A stretch of DNA of 47,954 nucleotides from JALYOC01 sp036675345. Its GTDB lineage: Bacteria > Myxococcota > Myxococcia > Myxococcales > Myxococcaceae. The stretch lies in assembly GCA_036675345.1 (NCBI GenBank), contig JAKFFE010000030.1, positions 1 to 47,954 of the forward strand, in the 5' to 3' direction. The position numbers and the translations under genes are program-made. Every line of letters starts with the position of its first letter. Within the stretch, counting starts at the first letter, position 1. The notes beneath the pieces were generated by a model. That model saw only the letters and a list, made by a program, of their open reading frames with translations. It made no database searches and was not told where the DNA came from. This document shows positions 7,701 through 15,355 of this stretch, one piece after another.

Positions 7701-9453
7701 CCCGGGCCAGATGGCCTGCCCGGCCACCGTCTACGAGATCAAGCAGGGGCTGTTGCCGCTGGGCCAGGCGGTCTCGCTGCAGGGGGTGCTGGTCACCGCC
7801 CGGACCTCCACCGGCTTCTTCGTGCAGGTCAAGGCAGGGGACCCCACCTACGCCGGACCGGAGTATTCCGGCCTGTTCATCTTCAACTCCACCCCGGTGG
7901 AGCCGGGCCAGCGGCTCTCCATCGACCTGGGCACGGTGGCCAGCTTCGACGGGCAGCTGCAGCTCTCCGGGATCAGCGGGGTGAACGTGCTCTCCTCCGG
8001 CGAGGGCCCTCCCGCTCCGACCGTGGCCACCGCCGACGAGCTCCAGGCCGGGCCCCGGGCCGCGGCGCTGGAGGGGGTGGTGGTCGAGGTCCAGAACGTG
8101 ACCGTCACCTCGGTGGCCCCGGCGTTGGGCGCCGGCGACTCCGCTCCCAGCAACGAGTTCGTGGTGGATGGCCCGTCCGGCGCCATCGACACCCTGCGGG
8201 TGGACGACCTGCTGTTCCTGCTCACCCCCTTCCCCACCGTGAGCGAGCAGTTCGCCGCCCTCCGCGGGGTGCTCACCTTCCGCCACGGCAACTCCAAGCT
8301 GGAGCCGCGCTCGGTGGAAGACGTGCTCTCCGCCTCTCCCTCCCTGCTGGGGCTGGGCCCGGCGGCCACCTTCACCCGGGAGGGCTCCGTGGACGCGCTC
8401 ACCTTCCCGCAGCAACTGACCGTGCGGTTGAGCCGCGCGGCGCAGAACGCCACCTTCGTCTCGGTGGAGTCCGATCTGCCAGAGGTCCTCACTGTCACCG
8501 GCGGCGGGATCACCGTGGCCGCGGGACAGAGCTCCGCCGCGATCCTGGTCTCGGGGGTGCTGCCGGGGACCGCGGTGCTCACCGCCAGCCTGGGCCTCAC
8601 CAGCCTCAACGCGCCGGTCCGGGTGCTGGGCGCCACCGAGACCGCGGCCCTGGCCTCGCTGCTACCAGATTCGGCGGTAATGCTCAGCGGTGGTTCGTTG
8701 GAGATGACCGTGGTGCTGGACCTCCCGGCCCCTCCGGGCGGGGCCACGGTCGCCCTGGGCGTCACCGGCGGAGGAACGATCCCGGCCACGGTGACCGTGC
8801 CCCAGGACGCGCTCTCGGCCACCTTCACCTTCACCGACCAGGGCACCGGATTCGACTCCACCGTCACCGCGACCCTGGGAGGGTCCGACGCCTCCACGGT
8901 GCAGATCGGTGACCGACGGCTGGTGATCAACGAAGTGGACTACGACAACAACAGCAACGATCTCACCGAGTTCGTGGAGATCTACAACGGCCGCCCGGAA
9001 GCGGTGAGCCTCACCGACCTGGCGGTGGTGTTCGTCAACGGCAACGGCAACGGCGAGTATCTCCGGGTGCCGCTGGGCTCATTCGGCACCCTCTCCGCCG
9101 GCGAGTACCTGGTGGTGGCCAACAGCGCAGTGGTCGTTCCGGTCGGGGTGCGGAAGGCCCTCTTCACCGACGGGACGCTGCAGAATGGTCCGGATGCAGT
9201 GGCCCTGGTCAACCTCGCCACCAGGACGGTGCTGGACGCGCTCTCCTACGAGGGGTCGATCACCACCGCCACCTTCACCGGCTTCCCCGGCACCTTCAAC
9301 CTGGTGGAGGGGGGGACGCGCACCCCCGCCGAGGACGTCGGCTCCGGCGATGGCTCGCTGATCCGCTCCCCCAACGGAATGGACTCCGACCGCGCCCACC
9401 TGGACTGGAGCTTCAGCGGCACCGTCACCCCGGGCGCAGCCAACACCCCGTGA
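4747..9453 (+). CDS. Giant surface lipoprotein: Cys-rich repeats, amidohydrolase, TSP3 repeats, lamin-tail domain
   Basis: The 1568-residue product starts at GTG 4747 (AAGG a few bases upstream), giving a lipoprotein signal FLVVFAVGC with the lipidated Cys at 22. An ATG at 4711 would extend it by 12 residues. Residues about 29-400 hold nine repeats of the CGDG...CDDGN/CDGA type common in myxobacterial surface proteins. An amidohydrolase domain (about 410-800) follows: the metal-binding HDH pair (His482, His484) in SPGLINAHDHITF, an HIGE motif (His609, Glu612), His655 in VIHAVG and Asp706 in ALGTDW, then GRVADLAIFD. This set matches the mononuclear zinc or iron deaminase/chlorohydrolase-like subgroup, so hydrolysis of a ring or C-N bond is plausible but the substrate is unknown. 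Calcium-binding thrombospondin type 3 repeats lie at about 884-985, Ca/beta-sandwich-like segments to 1390, and a lamin-tail domain (LVINEVDYDNNSNDLTEFVE) at about 1391-1568. Confidence 0.9.
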   Translation: MKTPALRVALASAFLVVFAVGCGEEPAECGDGVLASTEECDDGNTDSTDSCVQCRDARCGDGQVLTGEEACDDGNTDETDACRFDCTLPSCGDGIKQVGEACDGASLGDETCESNGFGGGTLTCLENCSGFVTTGCCGDGVIGAGELCDGAAVGAVTCGDQGLGDGTLLCNATCNGYDVAGCCGDGTVGTGETCDGAALNGATCEGEGLGAGALACNTTCNGFNTTACCGDGTVGGTEVCDGADLASATCESLGHQSGTLSCSATCDALVESACCGDGTVGGSEVCDDTAFNGATCQSLGYYSGTLSCSTSCGLQTAGCCGDGVRAATELCDGADLNGVTCLDRGFRGGELACGTCGGYRTGACCGDGTVGGDEQCDDGNAVDGDGCENSCTLTAGSLQNVTVCRDLLPLPNEVCKVTAGSGAKLITGNILLPNEVLRGGQVAVDAAGQITCVGCDCAAQDPAATQITCPQGVVSPGLINAHDHITFANEFPQPTAERYEHRHDWREGLRGHTELLTPGGASTAQIQWGELRYLLGGATSVIGSGSAPGWLRNLDKSDALEGLAQPAVLYQTFPLGDSSGQLRDGNCDYGTPHTEATIAGANVPAYFPHIGEGIDREARNEFFCTAFSDFDTTPVGTGPRGLSHDLIEAKTAVIHAVGFKPTDFGEMGVQGSSMIWSPRSNVSLYGDTAQVSVAARMGVNIALGTDWMPSGSMNMLRELKCADDWNRERLDGHFTDQQLWLMVTLNAAKAAQMEDAIGVLALGRVADLAIFDGRVRADHRAILSGEPSDVTLVLRGGKPLTGDAQVIAALTNPGSCDLLAVCGVDKRVCAQSEVGRSLSALQSAAGNIYGAAICGTPDNEPTCSPNRPFSVKGSTVYTGVPNLNDLDGDGIANSSDNCVNAFNPIRPQDSGAQPDFDGDGEGDVCDVCPLNPDTTTCIPYDPADQDVDGTLNAVDNCPTIANADQLDGDADGKGDVCDACPTVSNPGQMACPATVYEIKQGLLPLGQAVSLQGVLVTARTSTGFFVQVKAGDPTYAGPEYSGLFIFNSTPVEPGQRLSIDLGTVASFDGQLQLSGISGVNVLSSGEGPPAPTVATADELQAGPRAAALEGVVVEVQNVTVTSVAPALGAGDSAPSNEFVVDGPSGAIDTLRVDDLLFLLTPFPTVSEQFAALRGVLTFRHGNSKLEPRSVEDVLSASPSLLGLGPAATFTREGSVDALTFPQQLTVRLSRAAQNATFVSVESDLPEVLTVTGGGITVAAGQSSAAILVSGVLPGTAVLTASLGLTSLNAPVRVLGATETAALASLLPDSAVMLSGGSLEMTVVLDLPAPPGGATVALGVTGGGTIPATVTVPQDALSATFTFTDQGTGFDSTVTATLGGSDASTVQIGDRRLVINEVDYDNNSNDLTEFVEIYNGRPEAVSLTDLAVVFVNGNGNGEYLRVPLGSFGTLSAGEYLVVANSAVVVPVGVRKALFTDGTLQNGPDAVALVNLATRTVLDALSYEGSITTATFTGFPGTFNLVEGGTRTPAEDVGSGDGSLIRSPNGMDSDRAHLDWSFSGTVTPGAANTP

Positions 9454-9464
9454 CCGGGAGGGCG

Positions 9465-9487
9465 GCCGGGGAGTGCTCCTCCCCGGC
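9465..9487. terminator. Hairpin between convergent genes
   Basis: GCCGGGGAG and CTCCCCGGC form a perfect 9-bp stem around a 5-base loop. It sits between the stop of the large lipoprotein (9453) and the stop of the leftward FKBP gene (9497). There is no T-run on either side, so it would be a factor-assisted or bidirectional terminator at best. Confidence 0.5.
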
Positions 9488-9496
9488 GCCTTGCCG

Positions 9497-9937
9497 CTAC
9501 CGGCCGATCACGTCGATCAGCTTCACCTCGAACACCAGCACCGCGTTGCCGGGGATCGGCCCGGAGCCGGACGCGCCGTAGGCGATGGAGGGCGGACAGG
9601 TCAGCTTGCTGCGGCCGCCCTCGCCCATCTTCGCCACTCCTTCGGTCCAGCAGGGGATCACCTGGTTGAGGCGGATCTGGATCGTCCCGTTGTCGAACAC
9701 GGTGCCGTCGGTCAGCCGGCCCGCGTACTCCACCTCCACCGTGTCCGAGCTGAGCAACGGCTTGGCGCCGGTCCCGGCCTCCAGCTCCCGGTAGACCAGC
9801 CCGCTGGAGGTGACCTCCGCCCCGGGCTCGGCCGCCGCGGCATCCAGGAACGCCTGGTTGTCCACTTCGGGGTTGCCACAGGCGGTGCAGAGGGCCACGG
9901 GCGCGGCCAGCCACAGGGAACGAAAGAGGGTGCGCAT
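9497..9937 (-). CDS. FKBP-type peptidyl-prolyl cis-trans isomerase, lipoprotein
   Basis: A 146-residue envelope protein. The N-terminus ends in a lipobox, VALCTAC, with the Cys at about 20, so it is probably lipidated. The rest is a single FKBP domain: SDTVEVEYAGRLTDGTVFDN, then a long helix-preceding loop with VIPCWTEGVAKMGEGGRSKL, and CPPSIAYGASGSGPIPGNAV with FEVKLIDV at the end. This is the canonical proline-isomerase fold with the hydrophobic pocket residues (Y, F-D, V-I, W, Y) in place. It would assist folding of exported proteins. It starts 10 bases after the methionine sulfoxide reductase stop, so the two are likely one operon for envelope protein repair and folding. Confidence 0.95.
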   Translation of the reverse strand: MRTLFRSLWLAAPVALCTACGNPEVDNQAFLDAAAAEPGAEVTSSGLVYRELEAGTGAKPLLSSDTVEVEYAGRLTDGTVFDNGTIQIRLNQVIPCWTEGVAKMGEGGRSKLTCPPSIAYGASGSGPIPGNAVLVFEVKLIDVIGR

Positions 9938-9947
9938 GGACCGCGTT

Positions 9948-10430
9948 CTACCGCTTCTCGAACTCCAACGCGGCGGAGTTGATGCAGTAGCGCAGCCCGG
10001 TAGGCTGGGGGCCGTCCTCGAAGAGGTGCCCCAGGTGCCCGCCGCAGCGCGCGCAGTGGACCTCGGTGCGCACCATCCCCCAGGCGCGATCCACGGTGGT
10101 CTCCACCGCCTTGGGATCCGCCGGCGCCCAGTAGCTGGGCCAGCCGGTGCCCGAGTCGAACTTCTCCTCCGAGCGGAACAGGACCTGCCCGCAGCCGGCG
10201 CACTTGTAGACCCCGTGCTGGTGGTGGTCCCACAGCGCCCCGCTGAACGCCCGCTCGGTCCCCTGCTCGCGCAGGACGCGGAACTGCTCGGGGGTCAGCG
10301 CGCGCTTCCACTCCGCCTCGGTCTTCACCACCTTGGCCCTGGCCGGAGGCACCGGCTCGGTGGCAAGGGAGTTCCCTCCCACGGCGAGGGTCAGCAGCAG
10401 CGTCCACCAGGCGGCGAAGGTCGGTCTCAT
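9948..10430 (-). CDS. msrB: Exported peptide-methionine (R)-S-oxide reductase
   Basis: The protein (160 residues) reduces methionine-R-sulfoxide in proteins. A hydrophobic N-terminal stretch (AAWWTLLLTLAVGGNSLATE) is a signal peptide, so it acts outside the cytoplasm. The MsrB domain is complete: ALTPEQFRVLREQGTERAFS, two zinc CxxC pairs (CAGC and CARC), FDSGTGWPSYW, GHLGHLFEDGP, and the catalytic Cys in GLRYCINSAALEF. The recycling Cys found in many MsrBs may be replaced by one of the other residues and I did not resolve it. An in-frame GTG at 10431-10433 precedes the ATG. It is the first gene of a two-gene unit with the FKBP. Confidence 0.95.
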   Translation of the reverse strand: MRPTFAAWWTLLLTLAVGGNSLATEPVPPARAKVVKTEAEWKRALTPEQFRVLREQGTERAFSGALWDHHQHGVYKCAGCGQVLFRSEEKFDSGTGWPSYWAPADPKAVETTVDRAWGMVRTEVHCARCGGHLGHLFEDGPQPTGLRYCINSAALEFEKR

Positions 10431-10492
10431 CACCTTGTTGTACGAACAACCCGGCCCGCGGTTACCGGAGTCTGGGAGATAGTCACCCCTCG

Positions 10493-11746
10493 ATGCCTGC
10501 CCGCTCGCCCATGACCCGCATCGCCTACCTCACCGACGTGGAGGGGATGTGGAACAAGCTGGAGTCCTTCACCCGGGGCAATCCGGAGGTGTGGCTGGAG
10601 GACGGGCGACTGCAGGTCCAGGAAGGAACCGTGTTCGTCTTTGGCGGTGACGCCATCGACCGTGGAGACGCCGGCCGGCGGGTGGTCCGCACCCTGCTGG
10701 AGGCCAAGCGCCGGCTGGGGGACCAGGTGGTGTTGCTGGGGGGAAACCGGGACATCAACAAGCTGCGGCTGTGGCGCGAGCTGCAGGGCCAGCCGCTGGC
10801 CCGCGCTCCGGAAGGCGCCTCCCAGGCCGAGCTGTTGCGCTGGATCTTCGAGAACACCATGGGCGCCCGCACCGCCTTTGAGTTCCGACGGACCGAGCTG
10901 CGGCACGAGGGCCGCTCCTCCGACGACGCGGCGGTGGCCGCCAGCTACCTGGAGGACCTGGGCCCCGGGGGAGAGCTTCGCGAGTATCTGCGGCTGTGCC
11001 AGCTGGGCTACCGCCAGGGTTCGACCCTGGTCGTCCACGGGGGAATCACCGAGGAGAGCCTGTTCCAGGTGCCCTCCCAGGGGCCGGCCCAGGGCGTGGA
11101 TGCGTGGGTGGACGGGCTCAACGCCTGGTACCGCGAGCAGCTGCAGCGCTTCTGCGACGAGGGCCGCAGTCCCTGGGAGACGCCCGGCTGGGCCCAGGTG
11201 GTGGCCTACCAGGCGCCGGTGCCGGGGACCCGCCGCAACCGGGCCAGCGTGGTCTACGGCCGGACCGCCGATGCGCTGAACAACCCGCTGTTGCCGCCGG
11301 CCCGGACCCTGGACGCGCTGCGGGAGGCGGGGGTGTTCCGGCTGATGGTGGGCCACACCCCCAACGGCGACACCCCCTCGGTGCTCCGCGGCAACGGCTT
11401 CGAATTGGTGGTGGGCGACACCTCCCACTCCCGGGTAGAGGGCGCGGCCCAGGTGGCGGTGGCCGGCCACCAGTTCCTGGCCCGGGGGGAGACGGTGCTG
11501 GAGGATGGCGCGCGGCACCGGGTGGACCTGGACCACTCGCTGGACGATCCGGACGCGTTGATCGGCCTGCGCACCCGGGACGGTGGCTGGCTGGTCAAGG
11601 GCCGGCTGGAGGATGGACGCTGGCTGCTGTTCCGGTACCTCGCCGGGTACCGCACCGAGCAGATCGCGCTGGAGGAGGCGGCGGTGCGCCGGCTGGAACC
11701 GCAGGCCCCGGGGCACGACTCGCCCGACCCCCCGCCTTCTATTTGA
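10493..11746 (+). CDS. Calcineurin-like metallophosphoesterase
   Basis: A 417-residue cytoplasmic protein with the metal-binding motifs of the superfamily in order: an N-terminal strand RIAYLTDVEGMW (the usual D-x-H is altered to D-x-E), GGDAIDRGDAGRRVV, GGNRDINKL (where GNRD stands in place of the usual GNHE), TLVVHGGITEES and MVGHTPNGDTPS. The changes in the first and third motifs place it in a divergent group related to PPP-type or bis(5'-nucleosyl)-tetraphosphatase-like enzymes, so its substrate is open. The C-terminal third (from about residue 300) is a beta-rich extension, beginning VVGDTSHSRV, that I do not recognise. A second in-frame ATG at 10511 would drop six residues. The S9 peptidase follows 31 bases downstream. 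Confidence 0.85.
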   Translation: MPARSPMTRIAYLTDVEGMWNKLESFTRGNPEVWLEDGRLQVQEGTVFVFGGDAIDRGDAGRRVVRTLLEAKRRLGDQVVLLGGNRDINKLRLWRELQGQPLARAPEGASQAELLRWIFENTMGARTAFEFRRTELRHEGRSSDDAAVAASYLEDLGPGGELREYLRLCQLGYRQGSTLVVHGGITEESLFQVPSQGPAQGVDAWVDGLNAWYREQLQRFCDEGRSPWETPGWAQVVAYQAPVPGTRRNRASVVYGRTADALNNPLLPPARTLDALREAGVFRLMVGHTPNGDTPSVLRGNGFELVVGDTSHSRVEGAAQVAVAGHQFLARGETVLEDGARHRVDLDHSLDDPDALIGLRTRDGGWLVKGRLEDGRWLLFRYLAGYRTEQIALEEAAVRRLEPQAPGHDSPDPPPSI

Positions 11747-11777
11747 TGCCGGGCGGGTGGGCGTTCTAGGAGGCTGC

Positions 11778-13793
11778 ATGCTCCTCGCGCACTTCGCACT
11801 CGCCGCGCTGCTGGCCGCAGCGCCCCCCAGGCCGTTCACCGCGGAAGATCTCAACGCGATGGACCGGATCACCAACCCCCAGGTCTCCCCGGACGGGAAG
11901 AGCGTGGTGTTCGAGGTCCGGGTCACCGACCTGGCCGCGGACAAGGGCCGCTTCGATCTGTGGCTGGCCTCGGTGGAGGGCAAGCAGGTGCGGCAGCTGA
12001 CCGCGCATGAGGCCAACGACACCGGGCCCCAGTGGAATCCGGATGGCAGCACGGTGCTCTTCCTCTCCACCCGGTCTGGCTCCTCCCAGGTGTGGGAGCT
12101 GCCCTTGAGTGGAGGCGAGTCCCGCCAGCTGACCTCGCTGCCGGTGGGGGTGGCCGCCTTCCAGGTCTTCCCGGACGGCCAGCGGCTGCTGCTCTCCCTG
12201 GACGTGGACCCGATGGCCCCCGCCAAGAACCAACTGGCCCAAAGCGCCCGGATCGCCGACGCCAAGCCCACCGTCCGCGCCTACGACTCGCTGATGTACC
12301 GCCACTGGGACACCTGGGAGGACGGGCTGCGCCAGCAGCTGTTCGTGTGGAAGCGCGGCGACGCGGCGCCCACCCCGCGGATGGCCGGCTTCGACGGAGA
12401 CGTGCCCACCAAGCCGTTCGGCGGCACCGAGGACTTCGCCCTCTCCCCTGACGGGAAGGAGATCGCCTTTGCCGCCAAGCGGGTGTCCCGGGACAACGCC
12501 TGGACCACCGACGTGAACGTGTGGACGGTGGCGGTGACCGGGAACGCTCCCCCGCGGGTGATCACCGGAGAGAACGCGGCCTGGGATGGGTCTCCCTCCT
12601 ACTCCCCGGATGGCCGCTACCTGGCGTACCTGACCATGCGCCGCCCCGGCTACGAGGCGGACCTCAAGCGGCTGGTGCTGATCGACCGGGCCACCCAGAA
12701 GCGACGGGTGGTGGCCGAGGGCTGGGACCGCAGCATCTCCGAGTACCGCTTCTCCGCCGACGGCAAGACGGTGTGGGTGACCGCGGACCACCTCGGCCAG
12801 CACGCGCTGTTCGCGATCGACCTGGAGCGGCCGGAGCCGAAGCTGCTGGTGGAGCAGGGCTACACCTTCGGGGTCCAGGAGTCCGGGGACCGGCTGGTGT
12901 TCGCCCACGACACCCTCACCCGTCCGGCCGAGCTGTTCAGCGTGGCCAAGCAAGGCGGCACCCCGCTGCAGCTGACCCACCTCAACGGGGAGAGGCTGCG
13001 CGGCCTGCAGCTGGGCGAGCCGGAGCAGTTCCAGTTCACCGGCGCCAAGGGGGAGACCGTCTATGGCTACCTGGTGAAGCCGGCGGGGATGAAGGCGGGG
13101 GGAAAGAAGTACCCGGTCAGCCTGATCATCCACGGCGGGCCCCAGGGGTCGATGGGCAACCACTGGCACTACCGCTGGAACCCGCAGGTGTACGCCGGCG
13201 CCGGGCAGGCGGTGCTGTTCATCGACTTCCACGGCTCCACCGGCTACGGCCAGGCCTTCACCGACGCCATCCGCAACGACTGGGGCGGGGCGCCGTTCGA
13301 AGACCTGATGAAGGGGCTGGACCACGCGTACGCCCAGTACCGCTTCCTGGACGCCGGCCGGGCCTGCGCGCTGGGCGCCTCCTACGGCGGGTACATGGTC
13401 AACTGGCTGGCGGGGAACACCGACCGCTTCAAGTGCCTGGTGAACCACGACGGGCTCTTCGACCTGGAGTCGATGTTCTACCAGACCGAGGAGCTGTGGT
13501 TCCCGGAGTGGGAGCTGGGCGGCACCCCGTACGAGAAGCCGGAGGGCTACGCGCGCTGGACGCCCAAGGCCCACGTCTCCAAGTGGAAGACCCCGATGCT
13601 GGTGATCCACGGCGGCAAGGACTACCGGGTCACCGACGCCCAGGGGATGGCCACCTTCACCGCCCTCCAACGCCGCGGCGTCCCCTCCCGGCTGCTGCAC
13701 TTCGAGCAGGAGAACCACTGGGTGCTCAAGCCGCAGAACTCGCTGCGCTGGCACCAGGAGGTGCTGGCCTGGATTGCCCGCTGGACGAAGTGA
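11778..13793 (+). CDS. Exported S9-family (prolyl-oligopeptidase-like) serine peptidase
   Basis: This 671-residue enzyme has a short signal peptide (MLLAHFALAALLAAAPPRP) after an AGGAGG ribosome site, then a seven-bladed beta-propeller of WD40/PD40-type repeats (TNPQVSPDGKSVVFEV, PQWNPDGSTVLFLS and similar) to about residue 400, and a C-terminal alpha/beta-hydrolase domain. The catalytic triad is visible: Ser535 in LGASYGGYMVNW, Asp615 in IHGGKDYRV and His647 in EQENHWV. This is the acylaminoacyl-peptidase/dipeptidyl-peptidase IV-like S9C group. It probably degrades peptides in the periplasm. It ends immediately before the stop of the convergent PGPGW gene. Confidence 0.94.
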   Translation: MLLAHFALAALLAAAPPRPFTAEDLNAMDRITNPQVSPDGKSVVFEVRVTDLAADKGRFDLWLASVEGKQVRQLTAHEANDTGPQWNPDGSTVLFLSTRSGSSQVWELPLSGGESRQLTSLPVGVAAFQVFPDGQRLLLSLDVDPMAPAKNQLAQSARIADAKPTVRAYDSLMYRHWDTWEDGLRQQLFVWKRGDAAPTPRMAGFDGDVPTKPFGGTEDFALSPDGKEIAFAAKRVSRDNAWTTDVNVWTVAVTGNAPPRVITGENAAWDGSPSYSPDGRYLAYLTMRRPGYEADLKRLVLIDRATQKRRVVAEGWDRSISEYRFSADGKTVWVTADHLGQHALFAIDLERPEPKLLVEQGYTFGVQESGDRLVFAHDTLTRPAELFSVAKQGGTPLQLTHLNGERLRGLQLGEPEQFQFTGAKGETVYGYLVKPAGMKAGGKKYPVSLIIHGGPQGSMGNHWHYRWNPQVYAGAGQAVLFIDFHGSTGYGQAFTDAIRNDWGGAPFEDLMKGLDHAYAQYRFLDAGRACALGASYGGYMVNWLAGNTDRFKCLVNHDGLFDLESMFYQTEELWFPEWELGGTPYEKPEGYARWTPKAHVSKWKTPMLVIHGGKDYRVTDAQGMATFTALQRRGVPSRLLHFEQENHWVLKPQNSLRWHQEVLAWIARWTK

Positions 13794-14111
13794 CTAGGGG
13801 ACCCCGAAGCCCCGGCGGGTGAGCCGCTGCAGGCCGGGGTCCTGGTCCCGGGGCGGCGGCCGGCGCAGTCGCCGGGCCAGGCTGCGGGCCCGGGTCATCA
13901 GCCGGTGCGCCCAGTGGTACTCCAAGGAGAGCACCGCCAGCCCGGCGGGGATCATCAGGAACGCCGGGCCGGGGAGGAGGATCATCGCCACCCCCACCAG
14001 GAGCAGGGCGCCGCCCACCACGGTCACCAGCACCTTGCGCAGGGTCGGCGGCAGCCGGCGGTGGACGCGGTGGAAGTGATGCGACCAGCGGCGGCGGGTC
14101 TCGGGGCTCAT
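13794..14111 (-). CDS. Small membrane protein of the PGPGW family
   Basis: A 105-residue protein with basic N- and C-terminal tails and two close hydrophobic segments (about residues 28-45 and 50-66). The second contains LPGPAFLMIPAGLAVLSLEY, matching the conserved P-G-P-x-x-x-x-I-P-x-G-L-A-x-L block of the PGPGW transmembrane family (TIGR02611-like). Its function is unknown. The stop codons of this gene and the S9 gene are back to back, with no room for a conventional terminator between them. Confidence 0.85.
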   Translation of the reverse strand: MSPETRRRWSHHFHRVHRRLPPTLRKVLVTVVGGALLLVGVAMILLPGPAFLMIPAGLAVLSLEYHWAHRLMTRARSLARRLRRPPPRDQDPGLQRLTRRGFGVP

Positions 14112-14169
14112 GCCCCAAGCTGGGGACGGTGGGGAGGCGGCAGCAACCCCTGCTCGCCCGCCTGCCCAG

Positions 14170-15054
14170 TTACTTCCGCTCCAGCCCCAGCTCCTTGGCC
14201 AGCCACCGGTAGCGTTCGTTGAGGCCGATCTCGTTGGCCATCGAGTGGTCGGTGTTCGGGTACACCCGGACCAGCTTCGGCTCCACCGGGGCGGCGGTGA
14301 ACTCGGCCACCCGCTGCGGCGAGACGTACTCGTCCTTCTCCGCGAACTGGAAGAACACCCCGCCCCGGAGGTCCGGCAGGTAGCGGAGCGGATCCAGCGG
14401 GGCCATCTTCTGGACGTAGGCGCTGACCGGCTGGGGCTTCTTCTTACCCAGCAGGAACCACTCGTGGAAGGTGGTGGTGGGCGCCAGCAGCACGTAGGTC
14501 CGGGCGCGCGGCTGCACCGCCTCCGCCAGCACCCCGTACATCGCGCCGAAGTCGTGGCCCACCAGGGCCACCCGGGCCCGATCCACGTTGGGACGGGAGA
14601 CCAGCAGGTCCATCGCCCGCTGCAGGCCGATCACCTGGGCGATCGCATCCGGGTAGTCGGTGGCGTGCTTGCGCTTCTGGTACCAGTCCGGCTGGGACCA
14701 GATCCCATCCACCAGCAGCGAGACCGCTCCCTTCTTGGCCAGCCCCACCGCCTCCTCCAGGAACTGGGTGCGGTTGCTGGTCTTCGGCTCTCCCAGCCAG
14801 TGCACGAACAGGATCCCCGGAAAGGGCCCCTTCCCGGCCGGCTCCACCAGGTACCCGCGCACCGTCCGGCCCCCGCCCCGGAAGCGCAGGTCCAGCACCT
14901 TCACCGTCCCCCGCTGCTCCTCGCCCACCACCTCCAGGCCCAGCGGCGCCTGGCGGTCATAGGCAAAGGCGGAGTCGGGCAGCCGGGAGATCCCGTCTCC
15001 GGGGGCGGCGGCCAGGGAGAACAGCGCGGCGGTGGTGAGCAGGGAGAGGGTCAT
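14170..15054 (-). CDS. Exported alpha/beta hydrolase (dienelactone-hydrolase-like) with Asp at the nucleophile position
   Basis: The 294-residue product has a signal-like N-terminus (MTLSLLTTAALFSLAAAPGD). The hydrolase core shows a strand-turn FPGILFVHWLG oxyanion region, a nucleophile elbow ALVGHDFGAMYG, an acid strand FFQFAEKDEYVSP (Asp241) and a catalytic His in YPNTDHSMAN (His270). The elbow carries Asp168 where esterases have Ser and dienelactone hydrolases have Cys. An Asp nucleophile is normal in haloalkane dehalogenases and epoxide hydrolases, so the reaction may differ from simple ester hydrolysis. Overall similarity is to the DLH/X-Pro-like group. The gene lies downstream of slyX on the same strand, 52 bases away. 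Confidence 0.85.
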   Translation of the reverse strand: MTLSLLTTAALFSLAAAPGDGISRLPDSAFAYDRQAPLGLEVVGEEQRGTVKVLDLRFRGGGRTVRGYLVEPAGKGPFPGILFVHWLGEPKTSNRTQFLEEAVGLAKKGAVSLLVDGIWSQPDWYQKRKHATDYPDAIAQVIGLQRAMDLLVSRPNVDRARVALVGHDFGAMYGVLAEAVQPRARTYVLLAPTTTFHEWFLLGKKKPQPVSAYVQKMAPLDPLRYLPDLRGGVFFQFAEKDEYVSPQRVAEFTAAPVEPKLVRVYPNTDHSMANEIGLNERYRWLAKELGLERK

Positions 15055-15106
15055 GTGGGGGCTCCGAACGGTTGGAGACGGCGGTTGTTCCCTGTGACCG
15101 GAAGGC

Positions 15107-15334
15107 TCAGTAGTGCGGAGGGCGCTCGTCGGCGCGGGCGTCCACCAGCCCCGGCTCCCCGGCCAGCTTCTTCTCCAGCTGCTCCACCCGGGAGAAGGCC
15201 AGGTCCATCGTGCGCTGCTGGGCGTAGATCACGGTGGACAGCTCCTCCAGCAGCCGTTGCTGCTCCATGAACCGCAGCTCCAGTTCATCCACCCGCTTTT
15301 GCAGGTTCAAGTCTTCGAGTTGGGGCGTTGCCAT
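15107..15334 (-). CDS. slyX: SlyX-like protein
   Basis: A 75-residue coiled-coil protein beginning MATPQLEDLNLQKRVDELEL. It has the SlyX pattern: a leading heptad-rich helix (RVDELELRFMEQQ), a second helix (LSTVIYAQQRTMDLAFSRVE), and the diagnostic C-terminal PPHY ending (DERPPHY). The biochemical role of SlyX is not known. An upstream in-frame ATG at 15361 would overlap the divergent FHA gene. I chose the internal ATG because it aligns with the family start and has GAAAGGG upstream. Confidence 0.88.
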   Translation of the reverse strand: MATPQLEDLNLQKRVDELELRFMEQQRLLEELSTVIYAQQRTMDLAFSRVEQLEKKLAGEPGLVDARADERPPHY

Positions 15335-15355
15335 GTGACTTGGTACCCTTTCCCC

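Noticed and set aside
4735..8415. A 1226-residue open frame on the minus strand opposite the giant lipoprotein
   Set aside because: It is a GC-skew shadow of a highly repetitive plus-strand gene. Its composition (Gly/Ala/Val/Arg/His) has no domain, signal or motif, while the plus strand has many.
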